DNA from: Planctomycetota bacterium
Lineage (GTDB): Bacteria > Planctomycetota > Planctomycetia > Planctomycetales > Planctomycetaceae
Assembly: GCA_027618475.1 (NCBI GenBank)
Contig: JAQCEJ010000016.1
Span: forward strand, 1-64,000
Length of the DNA stretch: 64,000 nucleotides
Direction: 5' to 3'
Made by a program: the position numbers and the translations under genes. Within the stretch, counting starts at the first letter, position 1. The number at the start of each line of letters is the position of its first letter. A model generated the notes under the pieces. The model ran no database searches. It was not told the origin of the DNA and was given only the letters and a program-made list of their open reading frames with translations. Positions 19,287-29,245 of the stretch are shown piece by piece.

Positions 19287-20614
19287 TGCATACGATTCTT
19301 ATTCGCGGCGGCCGTATCATCGATCCGAGTCAGAACCTGGATCAGGTCGGCAACTTGTACATTCGAGACAAACGAATCGTCGGTATGGACGGGACGGCGT
19401 CGCTCGCCAACGAAGTCATCGACGCGACAGGATTGATCGTCTGCCCCGGTTTCGTCGATCTGCACGTGGCCCTCAGCGAACCGGGTTTCGAAGAAGACGA
19501 AACGACGGCTTCAGGAACGGCGGCGGCCGTCGCCGGCGGCTTTACAAGCGTCGCCTGTCTCCCCGATACCGATCCCGTAGTCGACAACCGCGCCGCGGCT
19601 GAATTTATTATGCGACAGGCGGAACGCATCGGTCGCTGTAATGTCTTCCCGCTGGGAGCGGTCACGAAAGACAATAAAGGAGAGGAACTCGCGGAAATCG
19701 GGCAACTGGTCGAAGGGGGAGCGGTCGCCTTTACCGATGCGAAGCGACCGATCGCCAACGCTGAAATCATGCGGCGGGCTCTCGAATATACGCGGATGTT
19801 TCATCGCCCGATTCTCAATCATCCTCAGGTGCCGGAATTGGTCAACGGCGGCGTGATGCACGAAGGGTTTAATTCGACGCTTCTCGGTCTTAAAGGAATG
19901 CCCGCCGCAGCACAAGACATTATGGTCGGACGCGATATCGCGCTCGCTGAGATGACCGAAGGCCGTGTGCATCTGATGTGCATCTCGACCGAAGGGAGTG
20001 TTGAACAGATTCGCCGGGCCAAAGCACGCGGAGTGAACGTCACCGCTGAAGTGGCGATCCATCATCTGGCATTGACCGACGAGGCGATGCGGTCGTTCGA
20101 TCCGAATTGCAAGATCGATCCGCCGTTCCGCAGTCAGGAACACATCGACGCATTGATCGCCGGACTCAAAGATGGCACGATCGATGTCATTTGCTCCGAT
20201 CACCAACCGATCGCCGAAGAAAAGAAAAACTGTGAAATCGATCTGGCTCCCTTCGGAATTATCGGATTGGAAACGTTGCTGCCGTTGTGTGTGAAAACGC
20301 TGATCGAACCCGGTCACCTAACATGGCTGGAGCTCTTGTCCAAACTCACGGTTAATCCGTCACGCATACTGGGACTGGAAAAAGGGACGTTAAAACCGGG
20401 TGCCGACGCCGACATCACGTTGATTGATCCTTCGGCAAATTGGACATTCGATCCTAAGCGCTTTCGCTCGGCCAGCCGCAACACGCCGTTCGGTGGCTGG
20501 GAGGTCACCGGACGGGCAAAAATGGTGCTTGTGGCAGGTGACATACGTTTTCACAGCAATGATGAGTCGCAAAACAGCAGTGATATGAGCAGAATGAAGG
20601 GTAACACGAGATGA
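19286..20614 (+). CDS. pyrC: Dihydroorotase
   Basis: VCPGFVDLHV, GGFTSVACLPDTDPVVD, ICSDHQPIAEEKK, TLKPGADADITLID; TGATG overlap with pyrB. Confidence 0.94.
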   Translation: MHTILIRGGRIIDPSQNLDQVGNLYIRDKRIVGMDGTASLANEVIDATGLIVCPGFVDLHVALSEPGFEEDETTASGTAAAVAGGFTSVACLPDTDPVVDNRAAAEFIMRQAERIGRCNVFPLGAVTKDNKGEELAEIGQLVEGGAVAFTDAKRPIANAEIMRRALEYTRMFHRPILNHPQVPELVNGGVMHEGFNSTLLGLKGMPAAAQDIMVGRDIALAEMTEGRVHLMCISTEGSVEQIRRAKARGVNVTAEVAIHHLALTDEAMRSFDPNCKIDPPFRSQEHIDALIAGLKDGTIDVICSDHQPIAEEKKNCEIDLAPFGIIGLETLLPLCVKTLIEPGHLTWLELLSKLTVNPSRILGLEKGTLKPGADADITLIDPSANWTFDPKRFRSASRNTPFGGWEVTGRAKMVLVAGDIRFHSNDESQNSSDMSRMKGNTR

Positions 20615-21429
20615 TAAATGCGAGACCTTTCTCGTCGCGGTGCACTCGCGTCAGCGTCTTGATTCTGCTGTGGAGTTGTCTGGGGTGCGGTTCTGCAGAC
20701 TATGAACTGCGATTAGCAGAAACGACCCGCTGGTTCGAGTTTCAGGAGCGTCAGAACCTGCTGCTGGCAAAACCGTGGGCCGGACCGGGAATCGGAGTCC
20801 GCGTTCCGAAAGTATTGACTCCTTACCCCAATCCGCCTCCTGCCGAAATTCAGGACGAAGAGGGAAATATGATTGCCAACCCCGATTTTCAGGGGGATTT
20901 CCGGCAACCTACATTCATGAATGTCACATTTCCGAATCTTGTCGGTGCCTGGCACGGCGAAGTCGAGACGCGAGTGACCGAGGGGACGACGCCACTCCCC
21001 TGTTATTTATTCATTTGCAGTAACAGGGAGATTTGGCTCGAAGACAATCCGGTCGAACGGGCAACGACGTTTCATCAGACGGTCTCGGATGCTGTGACCA
21101 GCCCTCTGGAAATCTACCTGCAGGAGGACGACTGGGATAACGAAAAATACCCGAGAGGAAATGGTTACGTTGTTCCGAAAAACTACACGTTCACAAGCAA
21201 ACCCTCTGAAGGGAAATTCTCAGATCACCCCTATGCGATTTCGATTTACCTGCACCAGATGCAGGATATTCAAGTCGCCATCGTGCTTGTAGCACCGCAA
21301 AATGTCGATCCGAAAGAACGATTCGAAGAAGCGTGGGATTTGAGTCTGCAAACGCTGGAGGTCTCCGGCGAAAAACCAGGTCTACAGGGAGAGGCTCCCT
21401 CGGGCAGTGGAACGGGGCCGGCGTTTTGA
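20611..21429 (+). CDS. Putative lipoprotein of unknown function
   Basis: Lipobox-like LLWSCLGCGS; ATGA overlap with pyrC stop. Confidence 0.75.
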   Translation: MINARPFSSRCTRVSVLILLWSCLGCGSADYELRLAETTRWFEFQERQNLLLAKPWAGPGIGVRVPKVLTPYPNPPPAEIQDEEGNMIANPDFQGDFRQPTFMNVTFPNLVGAWHGEVETRVTEGTTPLPCYLFICSNREIWLEDNPVERATTFHQTVSDAVTSPLEIYLQEDDWDNEKYPRGNGYVVPKNYTFTSKPSEGKFSDHPYAISIYLHQMQDIQVAIVLVAPQNVDPKERFEEAWDLSLQTLEVSGEKPGLQGEAPSGSGTGPAF

Positions 21430-21498
21430 GCGGTCGCCTGACCGCCAAACGTTCGTCGATGCGAGACCGCTCGGAATGACCCTCATGGGGAGTCAACA

Positions 21499-22971
21499 GT
21501 GTCGCAGTCATCAGAACCTCCTGCTGCGGAGTCCCCCTCCGACGGCTCCCCGCAATTGCTGCGTGCATTAGGTGTCGGTACCGCATCGGCGATCGTCGTC
21601 GGTAATGTGATCGGTTCTGGCATTTTCGTCAAACCGGGACGCATCGCGGCCGATGTCGGCGATTTTCCCACGATCATTTCGGCCTGGATCCTTGCCGGCG
21701 GGATCTGCCTGTTAGGAGCATTCTGCTTTTCCGAACTGGCTGCTATGTTGCCGCGTGCCGGCGGGTTGTACGTTTATCTTAAAGAAGCGTACGGTAAAGC
21801 GATCGCATTTTTGTTCGGCTGGAGCCAATTCATCTTCGGCACGCCGGCGTCGATCGGCGCGCTTGCCGTCGCATTCGTTGGAGCTGTCGGGGGAGCGCTG
21901 GGAATGGCGTCCGTTCCCACATTCGTCAGCACGTTCAGTGCGTCGGTGCTCATCGCCGCGATGGCGTGGATCAATGTGCGCGGCGTGATCTGGGGAGGCC
22001 GTGTGCAGGTCGTGACCACCGTCATCAAAGCCGGTTTTCTGGCGGTCATCTCGCTGCTGCCATTTGCGATGACCATGAGCGGCGAGCCGGGCGTTTCAGT
22101 GACCGCGTTTCAATCAACAACGACTCCCGTCAGTCCCGATTGGTCGACACAATACGCGGCGGCACTCCTGGCTGTTATGTGGGCTTATAACGGCTGGCAC
22201 GGAATTACGCCGATTGCAGAAGAAGTGCATCATCCGCAGCGAAACGTACCTCTGTCGATGTTTATCGGGATGGGAATACTGGTCGTCCTGTACGTGGGCG
22301 CGAATTGCGCCTATCACGGCGTACTTACGATGGAAGAGATGGTCGCCGCCGGCGAAACGGTCCCGCAAGCCATGATGCACAAGCTCTTTCATGGATATGG
22401 TGCGAAATGGGCCAATTGGGGCGTCGCGGCGATGTCGGGAGTGATTATGTGCAGCTTGTTCGGCGGCGTGAACAGCAATTTCCTCGAAGGGCCACGCATC
22501 TCATTCGCTATGGGACGCGACGGTGCTTTCTTTCGCTCGCTCGGCAAAGTTCATGAGGACTATCGTACTCCGGCCGTTTCGATCATCGTCGAAGCGGTCA
22601 TGGCGATCGGTCTGGTGTTCGTCTCGGGGATTCTTGTAGAAAACCTGAAAATGCTCGAAGGAAAGTCCATCTTCGAAATCCTCACCAATTACGTGACATT
22701 CAGCGCCAGCATTTTTTATTGCCTGGCGGTCGCCGCGGTTATCGTCTTACGCATCCGCCATCCGCATTGGGACCGCCCCTTTCGCACATGGGGATATCCG
22801 GTTGTTCCCATCGTGTATCTGCTGTTTTACGCGTGGTTTTTGTATTATGTCTTTGTCGGTCAGCCGTTCGAAGGAATGATGGGGTTGCTGCTGACGGCGA
22901 TCGGCTTACCGGTCTATGGAATCTGGTGCTGGTCACAGCGAACACGATCGACATCATCCGCTGCTGAGTGA
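21499..22971 (+). CDS. APC family amino acid permease
   Basis: VGNVIGSGIFVKPGRIA, multi-TM, AYNGWHGITPIAEEVHHPQRNVP. Confidence 0.92.
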   Translation: MSQSSEPPAAESPSDGSPQLLRALGVGTASAIVVGNVIGSGIFVKPGRIAADVGDFPTIISAWILAGGICLLGAFCFSELAAMLPRAGGLYVYLKEAYGKAIAFLFGWSQFIFGTPASIGALAVAFVGAVGGALGMASVPTFVSTFSASVLIAAMAWINVRGVIWGGRVQVVTTVIKAGFLAVISLLPFAMTMSGEPGVSVTAFQSTTTPVSPDWSTQYAAALLAVMWAYNGWHGITPIAEEVHHPQRNVPLSMFIGMGILVVLYVGANCAYHGVLTMEEMVAAGETVPQAMMHKLFHGYGAKWANWGVAAMSGVIMCSLFGGVNSNFLEGPRISFAMGRDGAFFRSLGKVHEDYRTPAVSIIVEAVMAIGLVFVSGILVENLKMLEGKSIFEILTNYVTFSASIFYCLAVAAVIVLRIRHPHWDRPFRTWGYPVVPIVYLLFYAWFLYYVFVGQPFEGMMGLLLTAIGLPVYGIWCWSQRTRSTSSAAE

Positions 22972-22978
22972 GTCCCTC

Positions 22979-24001
22979 ATGCACGCATCACGAAGTATCA
23001 GCCTGAGTACCGTTGCGTTTTTTTGCGTCTCAACGTTTTATGCGGTGACAGCATCGGCTGATGATCCGCTGCTCCCCGATGTGAAGTTTCTGCTGACCTG
23101 GGGTTCGGAAGGAACAGAGCCGGGCCAGTTCAACATTCCGATCGGCATTGCGATTAATGCCGACGACGAAATTTTCATCTGCGATCATTACAACAATCGC
23201 GTACAGCGGTTCGACGCCGACGGAAAATTGCTCGCGCACTTCAACGTGATGAACAACCCCGGCGGCTGCACGATCGACGCCGATGGTTTGCTCTATATCA
23301 CTCATTTCCCTACGTCGAAAACGAGTAAAGAGCCCACACCCGATCGTGTGACCATCTACAATCAGACGGGTGAATTCGTCCGCGAGTTCGGCAGCTCGGG
23401 TAGCGATGAGGGTCAACTCAACTGGCCGGGCGGAATCATCGTGCATCCCAACGGCAAAGTTTACGTCGCCGACCAGACGAATCACCGCGTGCAGGTCTTT
23501 GACAAGAAGGGAAATTTCCTCTCCAAGTGGGGCGAATACGGCGTCGAATCGGGTCAGTTCGGCGGGAATACCAATCCCAAGTCACGCGTCGGTGGACCGA
23601 ACTTCATCGCGGTCGACAGCGAAGGGAACATTTACACGACAGAAGCCTCGGTCGGACGAGTTCAAAAATTTGACGCCGACGGAAAATTCATCGCGGCGTT
23701 CGGCGATCTCGAAGACCGCCCCGGCAGCTTCGGCGGTTACTTCACGGCTTTTCCCGCGAAACTCACCGGCCCGATCGGCATCTGCGTCGATCATCAAGAT
23801 CGACTCTGGATCGCCTGCGTCAGCGGACGCATTCAGCAATTCACTCGCGACGGCAAATACCTGCGCGGTTTCGGTTTTGAGCAGGGGACCGAACCGGGTC
23901 AGTTCTACGCCCCGCACACCGTCGCCGTGAATTCCAAGGGAGAGTTGTACGTGGTCGACACATACAACCACCGCGTACAGAAGTATGAAGTGCCGGAATA
24001 G
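22979..24001 (+). CDS. Exported NHL-repeat beta-propeller protein
   Basis: Repeated GQFN-P-GIAI--DDEIFICDHYNNRVQRFD / VYVADQTNHRVQVFD / LYVVDTYNHRVQKY. Confidence 0.9.
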   Translation: MHASRSISLSTVAFFCVSTFYAVTASADDPLLPDVKFLLTWGSEGTEPGQFNIPIGIAINADDEIFICDHYNNRVQRFDADGKLLAHFNVMNNPGGCTIDADGLLYITHFPTSKTSKEPTPDRVTIYNQTGEFVREFGSSGSDEGQLNWPGGIIVHPNGKVYVADQTNHRVQVFDKKGNFLSKWGEYGVESGQFGGNTNPKSRVGGPNFIAVDSEGNIYTTEASVGRVQKFDADGKFIAAFGDLEDRPGSFGGYFTAFPAKLTGPIGICVDHQDRLWIACVSGRIQQFTRDGKYLRGFGFEQGTEPGQFYAPHTVAVNSKGELYVVDTYNHRVQKYEVPE

Positions 24002-24408
24002 AGACGTCGTCGGAGGCCGCGAAAATGGTGGCTTTGTTCAAATTAACTCGCGAATCGGTTCGCGGTGATCGCGCCCGCCACCCGGATTAATCCGCGGCGT
24101 GCGGTCGAACTCGCCCCAGGCGACGACACGGCTTGAATTCTTCGACGACGTCGACGGAGATCGCCAGCTGCTCACGGCGACCGCCGACGTGATCGTGCAA
24201 TGGTGAACCGACAAAAAAACGGTCTGCTCGGGTCGTTTTCTGTTCCCAATTGCTGACACCCGTTCCCGCAATCGCTATCATAATAGGGTCCGGTGGAATG
24301 TGCGTGACACCAACACGGTCTCGCGTGTTTCTCCCGTTCTGATACCGCTGCCTCTGAAAACGAATTTATAAGACGTGTCCGATTCACTCCGAACATAAGG
24401 CATTCATT

Positions 24409-25746
24409 ATGACACAGCATAAAATGGTTCGTCGACAGTTTCTTACTCGCTCGGCTCAAGCCGCCGCTGCGGCATTTGCGGCACCCGCAATACTACGGGG
24501 AGCGAATCTGAATCAGGAACTTCATGTCGCCTGTGTCGGCGTCAACGGCATGGGCTGGGCCGATCTCTCAAGCGTCGGAACCCATGCCAAAGTGAAGTTC
24601 GTCGGTTTCTGTGACATCGATACAAACCGATTTGATAAAGTCGACGCGAACTACCCCGGAGTGAAGCACTTCGCCGACTACCGCGAAATGTACGCCGAAC
24701 TGGGCGATAAATTTGATGCGGTGATTGTATCGACTCCCGATCACTCGCACGCTCCCGCCGCGATGCGAGCGATGGCGATGGGCAAACATTGTTATTGCCA
24801 AAAGCCGCTCACACATACGGTGTGGGAATCGCGACAGATGCGATTAATGGCCGACAAAATGGATGTCACCACGCAGATGGGGAATCAGATTCACTCTAAC
24901 GCCGAGTATCGTCGCGGCGTGCAACTGATTCACGACGGTGCCATCGGCAAAGTGAAAGAAGTTCATTCGTGGGTCGGCGTGCAGGGTCGCCAATACAACA
25001 ACCGCACCGATCGTCCGGAAGCGGCCGAAGTCCCCTCGAATGTGAACTGGGACTTGTGGATCGGCCCGTCGCCGATGCGTCCGTATGCTGCCGATGTCTA
25101 TCACCCGTTCAAATGGCGTGACTGGCAAGATTTTGGGTCGGGTGCGCTGGGTGATTTCGGTTGCCACATTCTCGATCCGGTGTTTGGTGCGCTCGAAGTC
25201 GCCGCTCCGATCAGCATTCATGCCGAGAACGACGGGACGACAAACGAAGTCTGGCCCGGCCCCGAGACCGTCACGTTCGTCTTCCCCGGCAACGATCGAA
25301 CCGCCGGCGAAACGATTAAGATCGTCTGGCGCGACGGCGGACTGAAACCACCGCGTGAACTTGCACAACTCCCCGACGGTGTCGATCTTCCCGGCGCCGG
25401 CTCGATGTTTATTGGCGAAGAGGGAGTCATGATTCTGCCGCACGTCGGATATCCCGCTCTTTATCCGCAGGCAAAGTTTGTGAATTATAACATTCCTGAA
25501 ATTGCCGGTGCCAGCCATTGGCATACGTGGGTCGACGCCGCGATCGAAGGCAAGAAAACCAGCGACGGTTTCCATTACGCCGGTCCGCTGTCGGAGACCG
25601 TGCAACTCGGCAACATCGCCGCCCGCCTTCCGGGAGTGGAATTGAACTGGGATGCCGCCGAGTTGAAGTTCACGAACTCCGACGAAGCGAATGCTCTGGT
25701 GACGAAGGAGTATCGCAAAGGGTTCGAGGTTGAAGCCGTGACGTAA
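24409..25746 (+). CDS. Gfo/Idh/MocA family oxidoreductase, TAT-exported
   Basis: RRQFLTRSAQAAAAAFAAPAIL; ACVGVNGMG, VIVSTPDHSHAPAAMRAMAMGKHCYCQKPLTH. Confidence 0.93.
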   Translation: MTQHKMVRRQFLTRSAQAAAAAFAAPAILRGANLNQELHVACVGVNGMGWADLSSVGTHAKVKFVGFCDIDTNRFDKVDANYPGVKHFADYREMYAELGDKFDAVIVSTPDHSHAPAAMRAMAMGKHCYCQKPLTHTVWESRQMRLMADKMDVTTQMGNQIHSNAEYRRGVQLIHDGAIGKVKEVHSWVGVQGRQYNNRTDRPEAAEVPSNVNWDLWIGPSPMRPYAADVYHPFKWRDWQDFGSGALGDFGCHILDPVFGALEVAAPISIHAENDGTTNEVWPGPETVTFVFPGNDRTAGETIKIVWRDGGLKPPRELAQLPDGVDLPGAGSMFIGEEGVMILPHVGYPALYPQAKFVNYNIPEIAGASHWHTWVDAAIEGKKTSDGFHYAGPLSETVQLGNIAARLPGVELNWDAAELKFTNSDEANALVTKEYRKGFEVEAVT

Positions 25747-25817
25747 TCCTTTTTCGGTTAGCCGCGATGCGAAGGGTTTCCGCAGCGGAGCGCGACGATC
25801 GCTAACACGCTTGTCAT

Positions 25818-25850
25818 CCCTCTCCCGAACGTTCGGGAGAGGGCTTTTTT
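25818..25850 (+). terminator. Rho-independent terminator
   Basis: CCCTCTCCCGAAC/GTTCGGGAGAGGG 13-bp perfect stem then CTTTTTT. Confidence 0.9.
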
Positions 25851-25869
25851 CTACTTGGGAATATGTTCC

Positions 25870-27384
25870 ATGCGTATCGCCATCGCTGAGCTAGGTCAGG
25901 AAACCGATTCGTTCTCATCGTTGCGGGCCGATCTCTCGGAGTTCGAAGCGAACGGACTGTTCTTCGGAGACGACGTGATCGCACGCATGCGCGGGGCCGG
26001 GCCGTTGGGGGGATTTCTCGACGTCGTTCGCGAACAATCGCATCCGGTTGAATTGATCGGACTCATCCGGGCCTGGGGGGGTGCCGGGGGAGCAATACTT
26101 GACGAGACGTTCGCTCGGTTGAAATCCGAACTGCTCGATCGTCTGCGCGCCGCGGGGCCGGTCGATGCCGTGTTCCTCGCGCTGCACGGTGCGGCGGCGA
26201 CCGAAAGCGAAGACGATGTGGAAGGGATCATTCTCGAAGAGGTCCGTCGCATTATTGGCGAGCACATTCCGATCGTCGTGCCGTTCGATCATCATGCAAA
26301 CGTCACTGAAAAGATGATGACTCATGCCGACTTGCTCGTCGGCCACGAAACGCAGCCGCATTCTCCGATCGAGACAGGGCGCAAAGCCGCTCGATTGCTG
26401 TTTCGTTTGCTCGCCGGAGAGATTTCGCCTGTGCGCGCCTGGCAAAAGATCCCGATGATCACGCCGCAAGATCAGTTTCTGACGATCGCCGGTCCGATGA
26501 AGTCGTGGTTCGATCGGGCTCGCGAATTCGAACGGCAACCGGGCGTGCTCGATGTCTCGCCGTATCCTATGCAGCCCTGGCTTGATGTCGCTGAAGGGGG
26601 GTGGACCGTCGTCGTGCATACCGACGGGAACGAACGTCTTGCGAAAAACATCGCCGCCGAGATGGCAACGCTGGCGTTTGACCTGCGGAACGAGTTCTGG
26701 AGATCGGAACGTATCCCTCCGGCGGATGCCGTGGCACAGGCGGAGATGGCCGAGACGGGACTGGTCATTCTCTCCGACACCGGAGACTCGGTCTACGGCG
26801 GTGCGCCGGGAGACAACACCACGCTGCTGAAAGAGTTGATTTCTCAAAAGGTACAGGGATTGTCGTTGATACCTGTCGTCGATGATCGAGCTGTCGCCTT
26901 GGCATTCGCGGCCGGCGTTTCGTCATCGGTCACATTTCCTGTCGGGGGTCGAAATGATTCTGTTTTCAGTCAACCGGTCGAAATCGAGGGCCGTATCGCA
27001 GCGCTGTCGGAAGGTGTGACCGTCGAACTCCCCGATCGCGGCGTCTGCCAGATCGGCCGCACCGCGCTTATCGAATGTAGTGCCGTGCGCATCGTGCTGC
27101 TCGACAATCGCAGTTTCGCGATCAATCACCCGGTGCTCTACACGCACCTGGGCCTCGACATCGCCGCTGCGAAAATCGTCGTTGTGAAAACGGCGAGCAA
27201 CTTTCAGTTTTTCGCCCCGTGGCGAAAACAACTCATCCGTGTCGACACACCGGGGACAACGCAATCGAACCTCGCCGCGTTCGATTGGAAAAAGTTGCCG
27301 AGACCGATTCATCCGCTGGATGAGATTGATAATTTGCAATTTCAACCCAGTGTATTCCCGGTACGCGAGTTTGCTTGCGTATAA
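25870..27384 (+). CDS. M81 family metallopeptidase (MlrC-like)
   Basis: FLALHGAAATES, VPFDHHANVTEKMM, THADLLVGHETQPH, DTGDSVYGGAPGDNTTLL. Confidence 0.9.
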   Translation: MRIAIAELGQETDSFSSLRADLSEFEANGLFFGDDVIARMRGAGPLGGFLDVVREQSHPVELIGLIRAWGGAGGAILDETFARLKSELLDRLRAAGPVDAVFLALHGAAATESEDDVEGIILEEVRRIIGEHIPIVVPFDHHANVTEKMMTHADLLVGHETQPHSPIETGRKAARLLFRLLAGEISPVRAWQKIPMITPQDQFLTIAGPMKSWFDRAREFERQPGVLDVSPYPMQPWLDVAEGGWTVVVHTDGNERLAKNIAAEMATLAFDLRNEFWRSERIPPADAVAQAEMAETGLVILSDTGDSVYGGAPGDNTTLLKELISQKVQGLSLIPVVDDRAVALAFAAGVSSSVTFPVGGRNDSVFSQPVEIEGRIAALSEGVTVELPDRGVCQIGRTALIECSAVRIVLLDNRSFAINHPVLYTHLGLDIAAAKIVVVKTASNFQFFAPWRKQLIRVDTPGTTQSNLAAFDWKKLPRPIHPLDEIDNLQFQPSVFPVREFACV

Positions 27385-27410
27385 TTGAGTAGCCACGATG
27401 CGTAGAACGG

Positions 27411-27486
27411 GTTTCATAACCCGGTTGGCGGCAGAATAAATGGTCAAATGGCCCTAAAATATCCGTCGTCCAGAGGGTTATGAAAC
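27411..27486 (+). repeat. Dispersed 76-bp intergenic element, copy 2
   Basis: Perfect 12-bp terminal inverted repeats GTTTCATAACCC/GGGTTATGAAAC. Confidence 0.9.
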
Positions 27487-27601
27487 TGCTAGTAGGCATT
27501 TTCCCAGCAGAGTGCTTCGTCGGAAAAAATTTGACGGTGATGACTATTGCGAGGTATGATCGATGCTAGTTGAGGACAATGAGAAGGTAACATCGTGATA
27601 T

Positions 27602-28480
27602 ATGAACAATTCACCTGCATCCAATCCCCCCTTGATTGATCCATTTCACAATCGAGAGACGCTTACTGCACAGGAAGTGGTGAGTTACGAAGACCGTCTT
27701 GCACAAGATTTGGGGTGGGGATTGAACGAAGCCGGAAAGATTTTTGAAGGTCGAAGCGAAGTCCAAAAGACCATGCGCAAGATCGCCGAGAGTTTAACGA
27801 TTTTGAGCATCGACTATGCGATTGTGGGTGGCATGGCCTTGTTTGCGCACGGATTCCGGCGATTTACCGAGGATGTCGACGTGCTGGTTACCGATGAAGG
27901 ACTAAAAAACCTTCATCGTCAGTTGGAGGGTCGCGGATATCTCCCGCCATTCGAACGCAGTAAGAACCTGCGCGACACAGATAACGGCGTGAAAATCGAA
28001 TTTCTTGTTACCGGAAAATATCCCGGAGATGGAAAGCCTAAACCCGTCGCTTTTCCAAATCCGGCTGACGTGGCCCAGGATCTGGACGGCATTCGTTACG
28101 TAAACCTCGAGACGCTGGTTGAACTCAAGCTCGCCTCCGGCATGACCAATCGCGATCGACTCAAAGATCTTTCGGATATCCAGCAACTGATTAAGATCGC
28201 GAATCTGTCCCGTGACTACGCTGACGGATTGAATCCTTACGTCCGCGACAAGTTCATCGAATTATGGAATGCCATTCATGCCGTTCCGATCCGATACGTG
28301 TTCATCTGGTCCAAAACCAATTCCGACGTCGACACACTGCAAGAAATGCTCGCGGCCGGGGTAGTCGTTGAAACACGCGACAGTCTGGCCGATGGCAAAA
28401 AATATCTCGTCACCACCGACCCAGACGTCGCCCGTCAATACAACATGCACGACGAAAACGAATTTATGGATCGCGATTGA
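27602..28480 (+). CDS. Nucleotidyltransferase-fold protein (AbiEii/MNT-like)
   Basis: YAIVGGMALFAHGFRRFTEDVDVLV, VNLETLVELKLASG, RLKDLSDIQQLI. Confidence 0.7.
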   Translation: MNNSPASNPPLIDPFHNRETLTAQEVVSYEDRLAQDLGWGLNEAGKIFEGRSEVQKTMRKIAESLTILSIDYAIVGGMALFAHGFRRFTEDVDVLVTDEGLKNLHRQLEGRGYLPPFERSKNLRDTDNGVKIEFLVTGKYPGDGKPKPVAFPNPADVAQDLDGIRYVNLETLVELKLASGMTNRDRLKDLSDIQQLIKIANLSRDYADGLNPYVRDKFIELWNAIHAVPIRYVFIWSKTNSDVDTLQEMLAAGVVVETRDSLADGKKYLVTTDPDVARQYNMHDENEFMDRD

Positions 28481-29126
28481 CGACGGTAAATGACCTTCTA
28501 CGTTTGGTCGTCATCAACGCCCCGATCGATATCATCGCTCCCAGCGTCGCCAGCGCGGTATCCTTCTGCGCATCGAAGATGTCTCCCTGTTGGCCGAGGA
28601 ATTTGTCCGCCCAGTCGGGGGTAAATACCACCGCAACCAGCCATTCGAGCAGTTCGTATGCAGCGCTCGTGGCGAGAATACACTCGATCGCCAGTAGCGA
28701 AGCCACCTTTGGAGAAAGCCTTAAATAACGGCGTTCGAACTCTTGAATGGGAACCGCCATCAACAGTCCGAACGAAAAATGCACCAGCCGGTCGTAATGA
28801 TTGCGCTCGAATCCGAACGTCTCGTTGATGCCGAAACCGAAGAATTTTTCGGACCACGCATCGTACGGCGTGTACGAATACAAATACCGTGCGCCGATCG
28901 TATGCAGCGCAAGAAACAAGACGATCGACGCAAAACTGAATCGGCTGATTTCAAAGCGATTCGACAAATACGCCAACAGCCACGCCGCCAACAGCGTCGG
29001 GACGTGCTGCATCAGCAAAAAATTCGGGTAAGGAGGATTGATGCAACTGGCCACAAGAAACAGCAGAAAGCACGAAAAGAGAACTTGCTGAAACCGATCG
29101 TGTGGCAGAATGTTTGACTGCAACAT
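28464..29126 (-). CDS. DUF2238 (YjdF-like) membrane protein
   Basis: LHTIGARYLYSYTPYD...YDRLVHFSFGLL, AYELLEWLVAVVF, FLGQQGDIFDAQKD; ORF to 29228. Confidence 0.8.
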   Translation of the reverse strand: MLQSNILPHDRFQQVLFSCFLLFLVASCINPPYPNFLLMQHVPTLLAAWLLAYLSNRFEISRFSFASIVLFLALHTIGARYLYSYTPYDAWSEKFFGFGINETFGFERNHYDRLVHFSFGLLMAVPIQEFERRYLRLSPKVASLLAIECILATSAAYELLEWLVAVVFTPDWADKFLGQQGDIFDAQKDTALATLGAMISIGALMTTKRRRSFTVVNRDP

Positions 29127-29245
29127 GAATCGGCTTTCCTCGTGACCTATCGTTATTGTGTTTCTCTCTCTAACTATCTGATCCCGATTCGCCCCAAAGA
29201 ATTCCACAGCGGAGAAAAAAATCTGCAAACGATTCCAAATCGTCG

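Noticed and set aside
24038-24271. Small minus-strand ORF between NHL and oxidoreductase genes
   Set aside because: No recognisable domain; could be a degraded gene but I cannot support it
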